From: an uncultured Pseudomonadota bacterium
Lineage (GTDB): Bacteria > Myxococcota_A > Bradymonadia > Bradymonadales > Bradymonadaceae
DNA: 64,000 nt
Direction: 5' to 3'
Assembly (NCBI GenBank): GCA_913057905.1
Contig: CAJXPB010000008.1
Span: 62,001 to 126,000 of the forward strand
Below the pieces are notes generated by a model. That model was not told the DNA's origin. It did no database searches and worked only from the letters and a program-made list of their open reading frames with translations. Positions within the stretch are counted from its first letter, which is position 1, and every line of letters begins with the position of its first letter. The position numbers and the translations under genes were made by a program. Of the stretch, positions 43,553-54,318 are shown piece by piece.

Positions 43553-44410
43553 GTGACCATGGACGAACACCTCGAGAATATACTGGAGGCCGGAGGGATG
43601 GATACCGATGAGCCGCGTTGGCCGGTCGCCCTGACCGTGGCCGGAAGTGACAGCGGCGGCGGCGCCGGGATTCAGGCCGATTTGAAGACCTTTGCGGCCA
43701 GCGGGGTCCACGGCACCAGCGTGGTGACCCTGATTACCGCCCAAAACACCCTTGAAGTCAGCGGCATGCAGATGCTCCCGGCCGAAGCCGTGCGCCGGCA
43801 GTTCGACGCGGTCGTCGACGATCTGGAGCCCAGCGCCCTCAAGACGGGAGCCCTCGGAAGCCCCGAGATGGTCGGCGTGGTGGCCGGTTGTCTGGACGAA
43901 GGGTTCGACGGGCCTCGCGTGGTCGATCCCGTCATGATCTCGAAGCACGGAAATCCGCTGATGCCCGAGGAGGGCCAGGCCGTGCTGCGCGATGAATTGC
44001 TGCCGCGCGCCACCGTCGTCACCCCAAACCGTCACGAGGCTCAGGCCCTGACCGGCGATTCCGTCGACGACCTCGGCTCCATGAAAGAGGCGGCCCGAAA
44101 GATCCACGATCTGGGCGCCGAACACGTCGTCATCAAGGGTGGTCATCTGGAGGACGTGGTGCGCGACGTTCTCTACGACGGCGCGGGCTTCGTCGAGTAC
44201 GGCGCCGACCGCATCGACACCGATCGACTCCACGGGTCGGGATGCGTCTTTTCGTCGGCGATCACCGCCCGGCTCGCCCGCGGCGAAGACGTGGCAGAGG
44301 CCGTCGGATTTGCCCGGGAGTTCATCACGCGGGCCATCGAGACGGCACCGCGGGTCGGCGGCGGCATCAATCCGGTCAATCCCATGCACGAATTGTGGGG
44401 ACGTGAATGA
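43553..44410 (+). CDS. thiD: Hydroxymethylpyrimidine (phosphate) kinase
   Basis: The 285-residue ribokinase-fold enzyme has TVAGSDSGGGAGIQADLKTF near the start, VDPVMISKHGNPL, TPNRHEAQALTGD and the C-terminal HGSGCVFSSAITARLARGEDV anion-hole motif. ThiD phosphorylates hydroxymethylpyrimidine in thiamine synthesis or salvage. The frame opens with GTG 43553, with ATG at 43559 as an alternative. It follows uppS by 11 bases and precedes murF-alr by 16. No other thiamine genes or TPP riboswitch are seen nearby. Confidence 0.93.
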   Translation: MTMDEHLENILEAGGMDTDEPRWPVALTVAGSDSGGGAGIQADLKTFAASGVHGTSVVTLITAQNTLEVSGMQMLPAEAVRRQFDAVVDDLEPSALKTGALGSPEMVGVVAGCLDEGFDGPRVVDPVMISKHGNPLMPEEGQAVLRDELLPRATVVTPNRHEAQALTGDSVDDLGSMKEAARKIHDLGAEHVVIKGGHLEDVVRDVLYDGAGFVEYGADRIDTDRLHGSGCVFSSAITARLARGEDVAEAVGFAREFITRAIETAPRVGGGINPVNPMHELWGRE

Positions 44411-44426
44411 ACGACGGAGTCCCGAT

Positions 44427-46958
44427 ATGAAGCTAAAGATCGGTGAGATCGCGGACTGGACCGATGGAACGGTGCGGCGAATCGACCCCGACCTCCCGGT
44501 CTCGGAAGTTGCAACCGACAGTCGTGAGGCCTTCGCCCCGGGCGCCCTCTTTGTGGCGCTGCGGGGCGAACATTTTGACGGGCACGATTTCGTGGAAGAC
44601 GCCGTCGAGCACGGCGCCCAGGTGGCGCTCGTCGACGAGGATCGGTGGGAGGGATCCGACGATGTTCCCGTCATCTTCGTCGACAACACCCTCGAGGCAC
44701 TGCAGACCTTGGCCGCCGAGTGGCGAGCTCAATTCGACATCCCGGTCGTCGGCGTCACCGGCTCCAACGGAAAGACCATCGTCAAGGAGATGCTGGCCGG
44801 GATTCTGGCCCGCGGCGCGACGGTCCATCGAAGCCCCGCCAGCTACAATTCCCAGGTGGGTGTTCCCCTGAGTCTGCTCGGCATCCGGCCCGAACACGAT
44901 GTGGCTGTCATCGAGGCCGGCATCAGTCGCGTCGGCGAGATGGAGCGACTGCGTCGGATGATCGAGCCGACCCACGGCGCCATCACCAACATCGGCCTGG
45001 CCCACGCCGCGGGGTTGAAGACCCTGGAGACGACGGCACGTGAAAAGCTCAAGCTCTTCGAGAACCTCGACCAGGGCGTCCTGGCCCTGCCCCGTCGTTC
45101 GGAGGCGCTCGAGACCGTTCTTCGGGAACGCGACGACGACTTTGCGCCCCATAGGATCTACTTCGGGGTCGAGAGCTCCGCCCTGGAACCGATGGACTAC
45201 GCCGTCGTCGACGCCCGTCGGGATGAGGGGTCCGAGGAGAGCGGCTGGGAATTCGACCTGCGGACTCCCCTTGGACGTCACGAGGATCTTCGCCTGGAGG
45301 CGCCGGGCCGTCACAACCTTCAGAATGCCGCCTGTGCAGCCGCCATCTCCGGCGAACTCGGGGCATCGGCCGAGGAGATCCGGCTGGGCTTCGGCGCCTT
45401 CGAGCCGACGCCGCTTCGGCTGGAGATGCACACCACGCCCCGAGGCATCACGCTGATCAACGATGCCTACAGCTCCGACCCCGTCAGCGCCCGCTCCGCA
45501 CTGGGGACGCTGGACGACTACGCGGGCGGGCGCCGAACCGTGGCGATCCTGGGCGACATGCTCGATCTGGGCGAACGAAGCGAGGCGGCGCACCGTGACA
45601 TCGGCCGGTTGGTGGCCCGACTCGGGGTCGACCGGCTGATCTGCTACGGGCCCCGGGCCCGCTGGATCGGCGACAGTGCCCGCGAACACGGCATGCCCGA
45701 TGGCGCCGTCAGCGGAGTCGAGAATCTGGAGGAGCTCCACGCGACGCTGGACCGCGTGCTCGAGGCCGACGACGTGGTGTTGTTCAAGGGGAGTCGCGCC
45801 CTGGAATTGGAGCGCGCGGCCGAGGGGCTCTTGGAGAGCGTCGGTCCCACGCGGCTACACATCGATCTGGCGACGATCCGATCGAATTACCACACCCTTC
45901 GTCGCCGTCTGCACGAGACGACCAAGTTCATGGCCGTGGTCAAGAGTTTCGGCTACGGGCAGGATGCCACGCGGATCTCGCAGACCCTGGTCCGACAGGG
46001 GGTCGATGCCCTGGCCGTCGCCTACCCCGACGAGGGGATTCCCCTGCGAGAGCGCGGCATCGAGTTGCCCGTGTTGGTGATGAATGTGCTCGAAAACGAG
46101 GCCGATAAGGTCGCCAAGTACGATTTGACGGCCCTCGTCTACTCGCGACCCGTCGTCCGCGCCTTGGCCGCTGAGGCCGAGCGGCGCGACACGACCGTAA
46201 AGGTCCACATCAAGGTCGATACGGGTATGAATCGAGTGGGGCTTCAGCCCGAGAAGCTTCGGGACTTCGCCCGCTGGGTCGACGGCCTCGATGCGGTCGA
46301 GCTCACCGGTGTGATGACCCATTTTGCCGCCGCGGATCTGCCGTCCGAAGACGAGTTTACACGCGACCAGATCGGGCGGTTTCAGCGCGCCGTGCAGACC
46401 GTCCGTCAGGCGGATATCGACCCGGGTGTAGTCCACGCCGCCAACACCGCGGCGACGTGGCGTTGGCCCGAGGCTCAGTTCGACATGGTTCGCGTCGGTC
46501 TGGGAATGTACGGGCTATCCCCCAGCGACGCCGTCGCCCAACAGGATGGCCAGACCCGTCCGGCCATGGCTTTCACCACGCAGGTCATCCATCTGCACGA
46601 CGTCGAAGAGGGTGAAACCGTCGGCTACGGGCGCACCTGGCGAGCCGACGCCGACACCCGCGTCGCCACCATCGCCGCCGGCTACAACGACGGCCTCCCC
46701 CGATTTATGTCCAACGGCGGCGACGTTCTGATCGGCGGCCGCCGCTGCCCCATCGTCGGCGACGTCTGCATGGATGTCGCCATGGTGGATGTGTCGGAGC
46801 TAACGGATGTTGCCATCGGCGACGAAGTCGTGATCTTCGGCGAACAGGGTGATGCTTTCATCTCCGTCGATGAGATTGCCGAGCGTGGGGGGACGATCAA
46901 CTACGAGATACTCTGTAATATCTCACCACGTGTGCGGCGGATTTTCAGTTCTCGGTGA
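44427..46958 (+). CDS. Fused MurF-alanine racemase
   Basis: The single frame from ATG 44427 codes for 843 residues. Residues 1 to about 465 are MurF, with the ATP-loop motif GVTGSNGKT (109-117), GISRVGEM and a YSSDPVS segment near the Mur ligase C-domain. Residues from about 470 are alanine racemase: LHIDLATIRSNY, the PLP lysine in MAVVKSFGYGQ (K506), VHIKVDTGMNRVGL, GETVGYGRTW and the AAGYNDGLPR region. MurF adds D-Ala-D-Ala to the cell-wall precursor and Alr makes D-Ala, so the fusion joins consecutive supply steps. The linker is short, with no frameshift. Separate genes are the norm outside Bacteroidota-type organisms. Confidence 0.94.
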   Translation: MKLKIGEIADWTDGTVRRIDPDLPVSEVATDSREAFAPGALFVALRGEHFDGHDFVEDAVEHGAQVALVDEDRWEGSDDVPVIFVDNTLEALQTLAAEWRAQFDIPVVGVTGSNGKTIVKEMLAGILARGATVHRSPASYNSQVGVPLSLLGIRPEHDVAVIEAGISRVGEMERLRRMIEPTHGAITNIGLAHAAGLKTLETTAREKLKLFENLDQGVLALPRRSEALETVLRERDDDFAPHRIYFGVESSALEPMDYAVVDARRDEGSEESGWEFDLRTPLGRHEDLRLEAPGRHNLQNAACAAAISGELGASAEEIRLGFGAFEPTPLRLEMHTTPRGITLINDAYSSDPVSARSALGTLDDYAGGRRTVAILGDMLDLGERSEAAHRDIGRLVARLGVDRLICYGPRARWIGDSAREHGMPDGAVSGVENLEELHATLDRVLEADDVVLFKGSRALELERAAEGLLESVGPTRLHIDLATIRSNYHTLRRRLHETTKFMAVVKSFGYGQDATRISQTLVRQGVDALAVAYPDEGIPLRERGIELPVLVMNVLENEADKVAKYDLTALVYSRPVVRALAAEAERRDTTVKVHIKVDTGMNRVGLQPEKLRDFARWVDGLDAVELTGVMTHFAAADLPSEDEFTRDQIGRFQRAVQTVRQADIDPGVVHAANTAATWRWPEAQFDMVRVGLGMYGLSPSDAVAQQDGQTRPAMAFTTQVIHLHDVEEGETVGYGRTWRADADTRVATIAAGYNDGLPRFMSNGGDVLIGGRRCPIVGDVCMDVAMVDVSELTDVAIGDEVVIFGEQGDAFISVDEIAERGGTINYEILCNISPRVRRIFSSR

Positions 46959-46960
46959 GT

Positions 46961-47148
46961 ACGGGTCACGGGAGACGGAGGCACGTTTACGTTGAGGTTG
47001 GACGAGCACGGGTCACGGGAGACGGAGGCACGTTTACGTTGAGGTTGGACGAGCACGGGTCACGAGAGACGGAGGCACGTTTACGTTGAGGTTGGACGAG
47101 CACGGGTCACGGGAGACGGAGGTACGTTCACGTTGAGGTTGGACGAGC
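46961..47148. repeat. Four-copy 47-bp tandem repeat
   Basis: Four consecutive 47-bp units begin at 46961, 47008, 47055 and 47102. They differ by only a few bases, and the unit itself is built from ACG-anchored 6-8-mers (ACGGGTC, ACGGGAG, ACGTTT, ACGTTGAGG, ACGAGC). It starts three bases after the murF-alr stop. Confidence 0.9.
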
Positions 47149-47374
47149 ACGTGGACCAGATTCGAGGTCGATCGGCGACGCTCTGTCGATCGATTGGTCG
47201 GCCTATCCCCCGGACGAAGATCAGAAATCGCGTCTCTCGGATCCAGGTTCACGTAAAAAACATGCGTAAATCCTAATAAAATCAATATGTTACGGACAAT
47301 TAGGAACTCGATCAGTTAGCGCCCGATTTTCGGCCATTTTCGGCCATTTTCGACCTCCCCTCCTTTGCTTATAC
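47149..47374. other. Gene-free AT-rich stretch downstream of the 47-bp array
   Basis: No gene is apparent. The centre (about 47250-47300) is AT-rich. A 10-bp motif CGGCCATTTT repeats in tandem near 47330-47350. Confidence 0.4.
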
Positions 47375-47467
47375 CGCGGCGGCGCGCCTGCGGCGCGACA
47401 CGCCGCGTGATCGCCCGTTTCGATGCGAGGCGCTGAACGCGCCTCGCGAGACCGGGATGACCATCGC
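47375..47467. repeat. Dispersed two-hairpin repeat, copy 3
   Basis: It is nearly identical to the 21554 copy over the first hairpin and linker (CGACACGCCGCGTGATCGCC), but the second stem is GCGAGGCGC/GCGCCTCGC rather than GCGCCGCG/CGCGGCGC. The tail GAGACCGGGATGACCATCG matches the copy at 39131. Confidence 0.7.
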
Positions 47468-47560
47468 GCATCTGCCCGATCCAGCCCGTGCCGGGCAATC
47501 GCACATCTGCCGATCCAGCCGGTGCCGCGCAATCGCGCATCTGCCCGATCCAGCCCGTCG
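47463..47560. repeat. Three-copy ~35-bp tandem repeat
   Basis: Units of about 34-35 bp start at 47463, 47498 and 47532 (the last incomplete). Each contains ATCGCGCATCTGCCCGATCC or a close variant. It immediately follows the two-hairpin repeat. Confidence 0.75.
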
Positions 47561-47662
47561 AGGATGATTATCGATATCTGAAGAAATCCGACTCTTTCGC
47601 GAATCCCGTCGCTAGTATTATGGTCCCGACGGATTCACGCGCCGATTTCGAGGAGTTCAAAA

Positions 47663-49039
47663 ATGAGTGATGCCGCCGAACTGGAAGCCTACGTCGAGGA
47701 GAATCGCGAGCGGTTTCTGGACGAGTTGTTCGAGTATCTTGAGATTCCGAGTATCTCGACCGACGAGTCGATGAAAGAGGAAGTCGGCCGGTGCGCCGGA
47801 TGGCTGCGGGATCACCTGTCGGACATCGGGTTCAAGTCGGCCGAGATTCATCAGACCGACGGCCATCCGATCGTCTACGCCGAGCATTGCGAGCAGCCGG
47901 ACAAGCCGACGATTCTGATCTACGCTCACTACGATGTGCAACCTCCGGATCCCCTGGACAAGTGGGACTCCGAGCCGTTTAAGCCGGAGGTCCGCGACGG
48001 GAAGATATTTGCCCGGGGTGCGACCGACGACAAGGGCCAATTCTTCAGTCATGTCAAGGGGTTGGAGGCGCATCTGGCCACGAGCGGGGAGCTGCCCGTC
48101 AACGTGAAATTGCTGGTCGAGGGCGAAGAAGAGGTCGGCAGCGTACACCTGGAAGATTGGGTCAGCAAAAACCGGCAGAAGCTCGCCTGCGACGGCGTGG
48201 TGATCTCGGACTCCGCGATGTTTGCCGAGGGCTTGCCCACCATCACCTACGGGCTTCGCGGGCTGTCTTACTTCGAGGTGACGCTGCGCGGTCCCGACCA
48301 CGACCTGCACTCGGGACTCTACGGCGGAGCGGTCCCGAACCCCATCAACGAGCTGGCCAAGATCATCTCGAAGCTTCACGACGACGAAGGCCGGGTCGCG
48401 ATTACCGGCTTCTACGATGATGTGGAGCCGCCGACCGACGAGGAGCGCGAGCAGTTCGCCAGCCTTCCCTTCGATGAGGAGGATTTCCGAGCCGAGACCG
48501 GTGCGCCCGGGCTGACCGGCGAGGAAGGCTACACGACTCTGGAGCGTCGCTGGGTGCGCCCGACCCTCGATTGCAACGGCATCTGGGGCGGATACACCGA
48601 GCCGGGGGCCAAGACCGTGCTCCCGTCGGAGGCCTCGGCCAAAATCTCGTGCCGGCTGGTTCCCGACCAGGATCCCGACGAGATCACGGAACTCGCCTCG
48701 GAATACATCGAGGAGATTGCTCCATCCTATGTGGACGTGGAGGTCGAGCCACACCACGGTGGCAAACCGGTCGTGAGTCCGCGCGACAATGCGACCGTCG
48801 ATGCCGCCACCCGGGCGCTGAAGCGGGCCTGGGGCCGCGACGCGGTATTCACCCGCGGCGGCGGGACGATTCCCGTGGTGCCGGTCTTCACCGAGATCCT
48901 CGAATCACCCACGGTGCTGATGGGCTTCGGCCTCAACGACGACCGGCTCCACAGCCCCAACGAGAAGTTCAACGTCGAGAACTTCTACAAGGGGATCGAG
49001 ACGAGCACGTACCTGTGGGATGAACTGGAGCAAGCATGA
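47663..49039 (+). CDS. M20-family dipeptidase
   Basis: The 458 residues carry the di-zinc M20 pattern: LIYAHYDVQPP (His ligand), FARGATDDKG (bridging Asp), LVEGEEEVGS (Glu pair with catalytic base), VVISDSAMF (Asp), and FGLNDDRLHSPNEKF (His near the C-terminus). The insertion of a dimerisation domain in the middle is indicated by SYFEVTLRGPDHDLHSG. The order and length match CNDP-like dipeptidases of M20. Its final four bases overlap the DUF423 gene (ATGA). Confidence 0.9.
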   Translation: MSDAAELEAYVEENRERFLDELFEYLEIPSISTDESMKEEVGRCAGWLRDHLSDIGFKSAEIHQTDGHPIVYAEHCEQPDKPTILIYAHYDVQPPDPLDKWDSEPFKPEVRDGKIFARGATDDKGQFFSHVKGLEAHLATSGELPVNVKLLVEGEEEVGSVHLEDWVSKNRQKLACDGVVISDSAMFAEGLPTITYGLRGLSYFEVTLRGPDHDLHSGLYGGAVPNPINELAKIISKLHDDEGRVAITGFYDDVEPPTDEEREQFASLPFDEEDFRAETGAPGLTGEEGYTTLERRWVRPTLDCNGIWGGYTEPGAKTVLPSEASAKISCRLVPDQDPDEITELASEYIEEIAPSYVDVEVEPHHGGKPVVSPRDNATVDAATRALKRAWGRDAVFTRGGGTIPVVPVFTEILESPTVLMGFGLNDDRLHSPNEKFNVENFYKGIETSTYLWDELEQA

Positions 49040-49401
49040 AACTCTTCGCCATTCTCGGCGCGATCTTCGCCACCATTTCAGTCGGCGCCGGCGCCTTCGG
49101 GGCACATGCCTTGGAGGAGTCGCTAAGCGAGCACATGCTCGAGATCTGGGAGACGGCGGCCCGCTACCAGATGTATCACGCGCTCGGGCTCTTCGCGGCG
49201 GCGTGGTTGTCCCAGAAGACGGGCGCTGTGGCCGCTACGGTAGGAGGCTGGGGGTTTATCACGGGGGTCCTGATCTTCTCTGGATCGCTTTACACCCTCG
49301 CCCTGACCGACATCCGCTGGCTGGGCGCCATCACACCCATTGGAGGGCTGGCGATGATCGTCGGCTGGGTGGCGCTGTGTGTGGCGGCGTTTTCCCTTTG
49401 A
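49036..49401 (+). CDS. DUF423-family small membrane protein
   Basis: The 121 residues start MKLFAILGAIFATISVGAGAFGAHALEE, which is the DUF423/YgdD signature, and contain four hydrophobic helices with TAARYQMYHALGLFAAAW and ITPIGGLAMIVGW. The function is unknown in general; family members are inner-membrane proteins. It overlaps the end of the dipeptidase gene by four bases and is followed by hutH 24 bases later. Confidence 0.9.
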   Translation: MKLFAILGAIFATISVGAGAFGAHALEESLSEHMLEIWETAARYQMYHALGLFAAAWLSQKTGAVAATVGGWGFITGVLIFSGSLYTLALTDIRWLGAITPIGGLAMIVGWVALCVAAFSL

Positions 49402-49425
49402 AATCTGACGTGACGGAGGAATGAG

Positions 49426-50991
49426 ATGTTGATCGGTGACGCGTCGCTGACCTTGGACGACCTGCAGGCGGTGGTGGAGGACCGCCAGAACGTCGAGCTG
49501 TCGGAGCCGGCCTGCCGGCGTGTGGCCCGCGCGGCGCGGTACGTGCGAAAGCGCGCCGAAGAGGGCGAGCCGGTCTACGGTGTGACAACCGGGTTTGGCG
49601 CCAACCGAGACAAGGTCATCGACCCGGAGGATGCGGGTATCCTGCAGGAGCGGCTCATCATGAGCCATGCCTCCGGGGTCGGCGATCCGTTGTCGACCGA
49701 TGTCGTCCGCGCCATGATGCTGCTTCGCATCAACGCACTGGCCCAGGGCAATTCCGGCATTCGGCTCGAGACCCTCGAGCTTCTTGTCGAGATGCTCAAT
49801 CGGGGCGTTCACCCGGTCGTGCCGGAGATGGGCAGCGTGGGCGCCAGCGGCGACCTCTGCCCCCTCGCCCACATGTGTCTGCCGATCATCGGGCGCGGCG
49901 AGGTCGAGTATGACGGCGAGACGATGGATGGGGCCAGCGCGATGGAGGCGGCCGGCCTCGAGCCGATGATGCTCACCTACAAGGAGGGCCTGGCCCTGCT
50001 CAACGGCACTCAGGCCCAGACCGCACTCGGGGCGATGGCGGCCATCCGGTTTCGCGAAGTCCTGCGCTGTGCCGATGCCATCGGCGCCATGAGCCTGGAG
50101 GCCGTCGCCGGTCGCAAGGCAGCCTTGGATGAGCGAATCCACAGTCTCCGCGGCCGCGAAGGTCAGTCGGAATCGGCCCGACTCATCCGCGAGATGCTCG
50201 AAGGCAGCGAACTCGCCGGGGCCGAACCCGGCGAGGTCGACGGCAAGGTCGAGTACATCCAGGACTCGTACTGCCTGCGGTGCATGCCCCAGGTACACGG
50301 TGCCAGTCGCGATGCGTTGGCCCACGTCATCGACGTGCTGGTCAACGAGGCCAACGCGGTGACCGACAACCCGCTCGTGTTTCCGCCGGCCGAAGAAGAC
50401 GCCGCCGAACACTACGTCGAGACCGGCGGCGATATCCTGTCGGGCGGCAACTTCCACGGCCAGCCCGTGGCCCTGGCCCTAGACTACATGAAAAACGCCA
50501 TCGCCGAGCTGGGAAACATCGCCGAGCGACGCTGCGCCAAACTCACCGACAAGTACTTCTCCGAAGGGCTGCCCCCCTTCTTGGTCAGCGATGCCGGGCT
50601 GAACTCGGGCATGATGATCCCGCAGTACGTGGCGGCGGCGCTGGTCTCGGAGAACAAATCTCAGGCCTTCCCCGCCAGCGTCGATTCGATTCCGACAAGC
50701 GCCAACATGGAGGACCACGTCTCGATGGGCATGCACGCGGGACTGCACGCCTACCGCGCCATCGAGAACGTCGAGACGATCCTTGGCATCGAGTACCTGA
50801 TAGCCTCCCAGGCTCTGGATCTGCGCGAAGGGTTTGAGCTGGGAAAAGGCACCGGCCGGCTGCACGAGCTGTTGCGCGAGCACGTCTCGTTTATGGACAA
50901 AGACAGAGTCCTTTCACCCGACGTCCAGAAGGCCTCGGAGCTGGTGCGGGATCGGTCGGTCTACCGGGCTATTTGCGAGGTGTCAGACTGA
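49426..50991 (+). CDS. hutH: Histidine ammonia-lyase
   Basis: The 521-residue protein has the MIO-forming ASG triad in MGSVGASGDLCPLAHM (A140-S141-G142), VYGVTTGFGANRD near the N-terminus, GNFHGQPVALALDYM and the tyrosine-rich C-terminal part. It deaminates histidine to urocanate. It ends convergent with the Rieske gene, overlapping by 23 bases. No hutU, hutI or hutG is near, so only this step of histidine degradation is local. The start is taken at ATG 49426, after GGAGG in GACGGAGGAATGAG. Confidence 0.94.
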   Translation: MLIGDASLTLDDLQAVVEDRQNVELSEPACRRVARAARYVRKRAEEGEPVYGVTTGFGANRDKVIDPEDAGILQERLIMSHASGVGDPLSTDVVRAMMLLRINALAQGNSGIRLETLELLVEMLNRGVHPVVPEMGSVGASGDLCPLAHMCLPIIGRGEVEYDGETMDGASAMEAAGLEPMMLTYKEGLALLNGTQAQTALGAMAAIRFREVLRCADAIGAMSLEAVAGRKAALDERIHSLRGREGQSESARLIREMLEGSELAGAEPGEVDGKVEYIQDSYCLRCMPQVHGASRDALAHVIDVLVNEANAVTDNPLVFPPAEEDAAEHYVETGGDILSGGNFHGQPVALALDYMKNAIAELGNIAERRCAKLTDKYFSEGLPPFLVSDAGLNSGMMIPQYVAAALVSENKSQAFPASVDSIPTSANMEDHVSMGMHAGLHAYRAIENVETILGIEYLIASQALDLREGFELGKGTGRLHELLREHVSFMDKDRVLSPDVQKASELVRDRSVYRAICEVSD

Positions 50992-51361
50992 GGCCGGCGC
51001 GGACGATCTCGAGCCCCTCGTCGACTTCGCGCACGCCCAGCTTTTTGAGTCGATCACCCTCGCAGGGGCCCATCGTGCAGCGGCCGTCTTCCGGGCGGAA
51101 CCGGGCGCCGTGAGTATCGCACAGCAGGACGGAGTCGGTGTCGTCGAAGATGTCGCCGGTGTGAGCATCCAGCGGAACGCCGTGATGCGGGCACACATTT
51201 CGGTAGGCGAGCCAGTCGCCCTCCCAACGGAAGACGACGCCCTTGGTCTGGCGGTCGAACTCATCCCGGTACGAAAACGTGACCCACCCGCCAGCCTGTA
51301 GGTCCTCGAGCCTGTCGCGGCCGATCCGCGCCAGCACGTCGTCTCGCCCTTCCCCGCTCAC
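50969..51361 (-). CDS. Rieske [2Fe-2S] protein
   Basis: The 130-residue soluble protein has a Rieske cluster site: CPHH near residue 57 (C57, H59) and CDTHG near 81 (C81, H84), with the pattern C-x-H and C-x2-H. There is no transmembrane segment, so it resembles small ferredoxin-type components of dioxygenases or nitrite reductases rather than bc1-type proteins. It overlaps prfA by four bases (ATGA). Its 3' end also overlaps hutH, which is convergent. Confidence 0.85.
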   Translation of the reverse strand: MSGEGRDDVLARIGRDRLEDLQAGGWVTFSYRDEFDRQTKGVVFRWEGDWLAYRNVCPHHGVPLDAHTGDIFDDTDSVLLCDTHGARFRPEDGRCTMGPCEGDRLKKLGVREVDEGLEIVRAGLSLTPRK

Positions 51362-52425
51362 AGGTCCAGATCCTTGAGTTTTTCGGCCTGAAAGTGGGTC
51401 TGCAGCGGCTCGATCAGCCGGTCGACGTCGCCATCCAGGATCTTCTCCATCTGATGGGTCGTGAAGTCGATCCGGTGGTCGGTGATCCGCGTCTGCGGGA
51501 AGTTGTAGGTCCGGATGCGCTCGGATCGATCACCCGTGCCAACCTGCTCGCGACGGTCCTCCCTGCGCGACTTTCGCTGCTCTTCGCGCTCCTTTTCCAG
51601 AAGCCGCGCTTTGAGCACGCGCATCGCCTTCGCCTTGTTTTTGTGCTGGCTGGCTTCGTCCTGACACGACACGACCACGCCGCTGGGGGCGTGGGTGATA
51701 CGGACCGCGGAGTCGGTCATGTTGGCGTGCTGGCCGCCGGGCCCGCCGGAGCGATAGGTGTCGATGTTCAGATCCGACGGGTTGATGTCGACCTCGACAT
51801 CCTCGGCCTCGGGAAGTACCGCGACCGTCACCGCCGAGGTGTGAATACGCCCCTTCGTCTCGGTCTCGGGGACCCTCTGGACCCGGTGGACGCCCGCCTC
51901 GTATTTGAGGTGGCTGTAGACCTCGTCGCCCTCGATCAGCGCGATGATCTCCTTGTATCCACCCTGGTCGGTGATGTTGGTATCGACGATGTCGATGTCC
52001 CACCCGTGGTTTTCGGCATAACGGTTGTACATGCGGAAGAGGTCGGCGGCGAATAGAGCCGCCTCGTCTCCGCCCGTACCGGCGCGGATCTCCAGCAGAA
52101 TGTTCTTTTCGTCGAGGGGATCCTTGGGAATCAGAAGCTGCTTGATACGCTCCTGCAACTCCTGGTGGCGCTGCTCGAGCTCTTCGAGCTCGTCGCGGGC
52201 CATCTCCCGGATCTCGTCGTCGTCATCCTGCTTGAGGAGTTCGTTCTCCTCGATCTGGGCCTCGACCTCCTTGTACTCCTCGTAGGCCTCGACCAGATCT
52301 TCGAGATGCGCGTGTTCCTTGGCCAACTTCTGGTACCGATCCGGATCCGATGTCAGCTCCGGATCGGCCAGTTGGGCGTTCAGGTCTTGGTACCGCGCTC
52401 GGACTTCTTCGAGTTTGTCGAACAT
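51358..52425 (-). CDS. prfA: Peptide chain release factor 1
   Basis: The 355 residues are class I release factor. The stop-codon recognition loop [16 protein letters not shown] places PET where RF1 has a PxT motif, and [18 protein letters not shown] carries the GGQ tripeptide (near residue 230) that triggers peptide release. The closing R-rich segment DRRE and [11 protein letters not shown] also fit. It terminates at UAA/UAG. rho lies just upstream on the same strand. Confidence 0.95.
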   Translation of the reverse strand: MFDKLEEVRARYQDLNAQLADPELTSDPDRYQKLAKEHAHLEDLVEAYEEYKEVEAQIEENELLKQDDDDEIREMARDELEELEQRHQELQERIKQLLIPKDPLDEKNILLEIRAGTGGDEAALFAADLFRMYNRYAENHGWDIDIVDTNITDQGGYKEIIALIEGDEVYSHLKYEAGVHRVQRVPETETKGRIHTSAVTVAVLPEAEDVEVDINPSDLNIDTYRSGGPGGQHANMTDSAVRITHAPSGVVVSCQDEASQHKNKAKAMRVLKARLLEKEREEQRKSRREDRREQVGTGDRSERIRTYNFPQTRITDHRIDFTTHQMEKILDGDVDRLIEPLQTHFQAEKLKDLDL

Positions 52426-52443
52426 AGAACCAGACGTGACGGG

Positions 52444-53694
<1,251 letters not shown>

Positions 53695-53988
53695 GGGGAT
53701 GGTCCTCGTGGTGTGACGGGCACCGACGCATCTGCGGCCGGAGGGCGGCAGAGGAACGACGGTGCGACATTATCGTCTGAAATTGGGGTGGAAATCGTCG
53801 ATGCGAAAAAATCAGTCAAAAAGCGTGGAATCGGGTCTTCAAAAGGTGGGCAGCGAAGACCCTCAAACAGGTCAGTGCGCAGCACGGCCCCGGATTCGTA
53901 GGTCATCAGTCTCAGTGACTGAGAGAATCACATTCGGAACCGCGGCGACGAAATGATGATATATACATCCGCAATTGGCGTGTCAACC
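53695..53988. other. Rho upstream leader, no gene seen
   Basis: No supported gene on either strand. The region includes the 5' side of rho and ends in AT-rich sequence near 53950, before the ACG-type array. Confidence 0.4.
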
Positions 53989-54202
53989 ACGGGGCACGGA
54001 TCACGAGTCACGGATCACGTTTACGTTGGACGTTTACGTTGGACGGGGCGCGGAGCACGGGTAACGAGCCACGAATCACGAATCACGAATCACGAATCAC
54101 GTTTACGTTGGACGTTTACGTTGGACGGGCACGGAGCACGGGGCACGAGTCACGGGGCCCGAATTACGGATCACGTTTAGGTTGGAGGTTGGACGTTGAG
54201 GT
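53989..54202. repeat. Degenerate ACG-anchored heptamer array
   Basis: ACG recurs almost every six or seven bases. Units seen include ACGGGGC, ACGGATC, ACGAGTC, ACGGAGC, ACGTTT, ACGTTGG and ACGAATC. The last is repeated four times in exact tandem at 54071-54098. Two larger copies of ACGTTT-ACGTTGG-ACGTTT-ACGTTGG occur near 54023 and 54099. Shares its words with the arrays at 46961 and 5096. Confidence 0.85.
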
Positions 54203-54318
54203 AGCGCGACCGCCCATTTTCAGAGCATTTGCCAAGATATTTGCGGCGAGTTGCGATATGACAAATACTCCGAAGCTGAATTCGATCGTCAGAAAATGTT
54301 GTGTGGATGGAGATCGAG

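Noticed and set aside
46961..47560. CRISPR array
   Set aside because: Units are directly adjacent with no unique spacers, and no cas genes are present.
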